A stretch of DNA of 5,321 nucleotides, taken from assembly GCA_022701475.1 (NCBI GenBank), contig JAKOOI010000157.1, positions 1 to 5,321 of the forward strand, in the 5' to 3' direction. This document shows positions 4,898 to 5,321 of the stretch, piece after piece. The stretch is from Weeksellaceae bacterium. Lineage in GTDB: Bacteria > Bacteroidota > Bacteroidia > Flavobacteriales > Weeksellaceae. A program made the translations under genes and the position numbers. The notes beneath the pieces are model-generated. The model had not been told where the DNA came from, did not search any database, and was given only the letters and a program-made list of their open reading frames with translations. Within the stretch, counting starts at the first letter, position 1; each line of letters starts with the position of its first letter.

Positions 4898-5321
4898 ATG
4901 AAACCAGGTTTAGCAAAAGGAACGAGGGATTTTACCGCACTGGAAGTTTCCAGAAGAAGATATATCATCAATACACTACAGAAAAATTTCGAACTCTTTG
5001 GTTTCCAGCCGCTGGAAACCCCGAGTTTTGAAAATCTTTCCACCCTTACCGGAAAGTACGGCGAAGAAGGCGACCGGCTGATTTTTAAGATTTTAAATTC
5101 AGGGGATTTTTCTGCCGAAGTCAATCAATACGACTGGGAAAATAAAAACCATCAGAAGCTGACTTCCCAGATTTCGGAAAAGGCCCTTCGGTATGACCTT
5201 ACCGTACCTTTTGCAAGATTTGTAGCGATGAATCATAATAAGCTTACCTTTCCTTTTAAGCGATATCAGATCCAGCCAGTCTGGAGGGCCGACCGTCCCC
5301 AAAGAGGCCGATTCAGGGAGT
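4898..5321 (+). CDS. hisS: Histidyl-tRNA synthetase, N-terminal part (runs off the right edge)
   Basis: The first 141 residues of a class II aminoacyl-tRNA synthetase that charges tRNA-His in the cytoplasm; the family is about 420-460 residues long, so roughly the first third is present. Signatures are AKGTRDF at 6-12 (the family KGTxD start), motif 1 around [17 protein letters not shown] (31-47) with its Pro, [11 protein letters not shown] (56-66), and the HisRS block [14 protein letters not shown] (97-110) that forms part of the ATP and histidine pocket. Motif 2 begins at [19 protein letters not shown] (123-141), ending in the FRE that contacts ATP. There is no stop before the window ends. 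The ATG at 4898 is chosen because KGTRD lies at its usual distance. The gene has its own -7 element and follows a strong terminator, so it is transcribed separately from ssb-HRDC. Confidence 0.96.
   Translation, partial: MKPGLAKGTRDFTALEVSRRRYIINTLQKNFELFGFQPLETPSFENLSTLTGKYGEEGDRLIFKILNSGDFSAEVNQYDWENKNHQKLTSQISEKALRYDLTVPFARFVAMNHNKLTFPFKRYQIQPVWRADRPQRGRFRE

Noticed and set aside
4891..5302. Minus-strand frames under hisS
   Set aside because: They are antisense to the clear HisRS coding sequence.

Overview
The window looks like a piece of a Bacteroidota chromosome, most likely a flavobacterium close to Chryseobacterium. This rests on the character of the HisS, SSB and HPP proteins, on A/T-rich leaders with almost no Shine-Dalgarno sequence, and on matches to the Bacteroidota -7 promoter consensus TAnnTTTG. 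No database search was possible, so the genus is an inference. Nothing indicates a mobile element, phage, CRISPR array, rRNA or tRNA, and all genes have similar base composition.

Left two thirds (20-3629): six genes, all on the minus strand. In transcription order they are an HPP-family membrane protein, a small CxxC/CxxxC zinc-finger protein that overlaps it by 4 nt (ATGA), a TIGR01777/YfcH-type SDR oxidoreductase (23 nt gap), a NudK-type Nudix hydrolase (18 nt gap to its first ATG), an unrecognised secreted protein (30 nt gap) and, after 109 nt, an unrecognised small four-helix membrane protein. The first five are spaced like one operon, although their functions do not form an obvious pathway.

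Divergent intergenic region (3630-3848): it carries a good minus-strand -7 element almost touching the HPP start codon, a weaker plus-strand -7-like element for ssb, and several short inverted repeats.

Right third (3849-5321): on the plus strand, a short single-stranded DNA-binding protein without the usual acidic tail is followed after 15 nt by an HRDC-domain protein. The pair ends in a very strong intrinsic terminator. After a further leader with a consensus -7 element, hisS (histidyl-tRNA synthetase) begins and runs off the right edge.

The most notable observation is at the 5' end of the NudK gene. Its conserved N-terminus is encoded in a frame with no ATG, GTG or TTG, while a well-placed ATGATG lies one frame away. 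One extra base in an A4 or A6 run would join them. I found no convincing undescribed multi-gene system; the best candidate for a functional module is the tail-less SSB plus HRDC pair.
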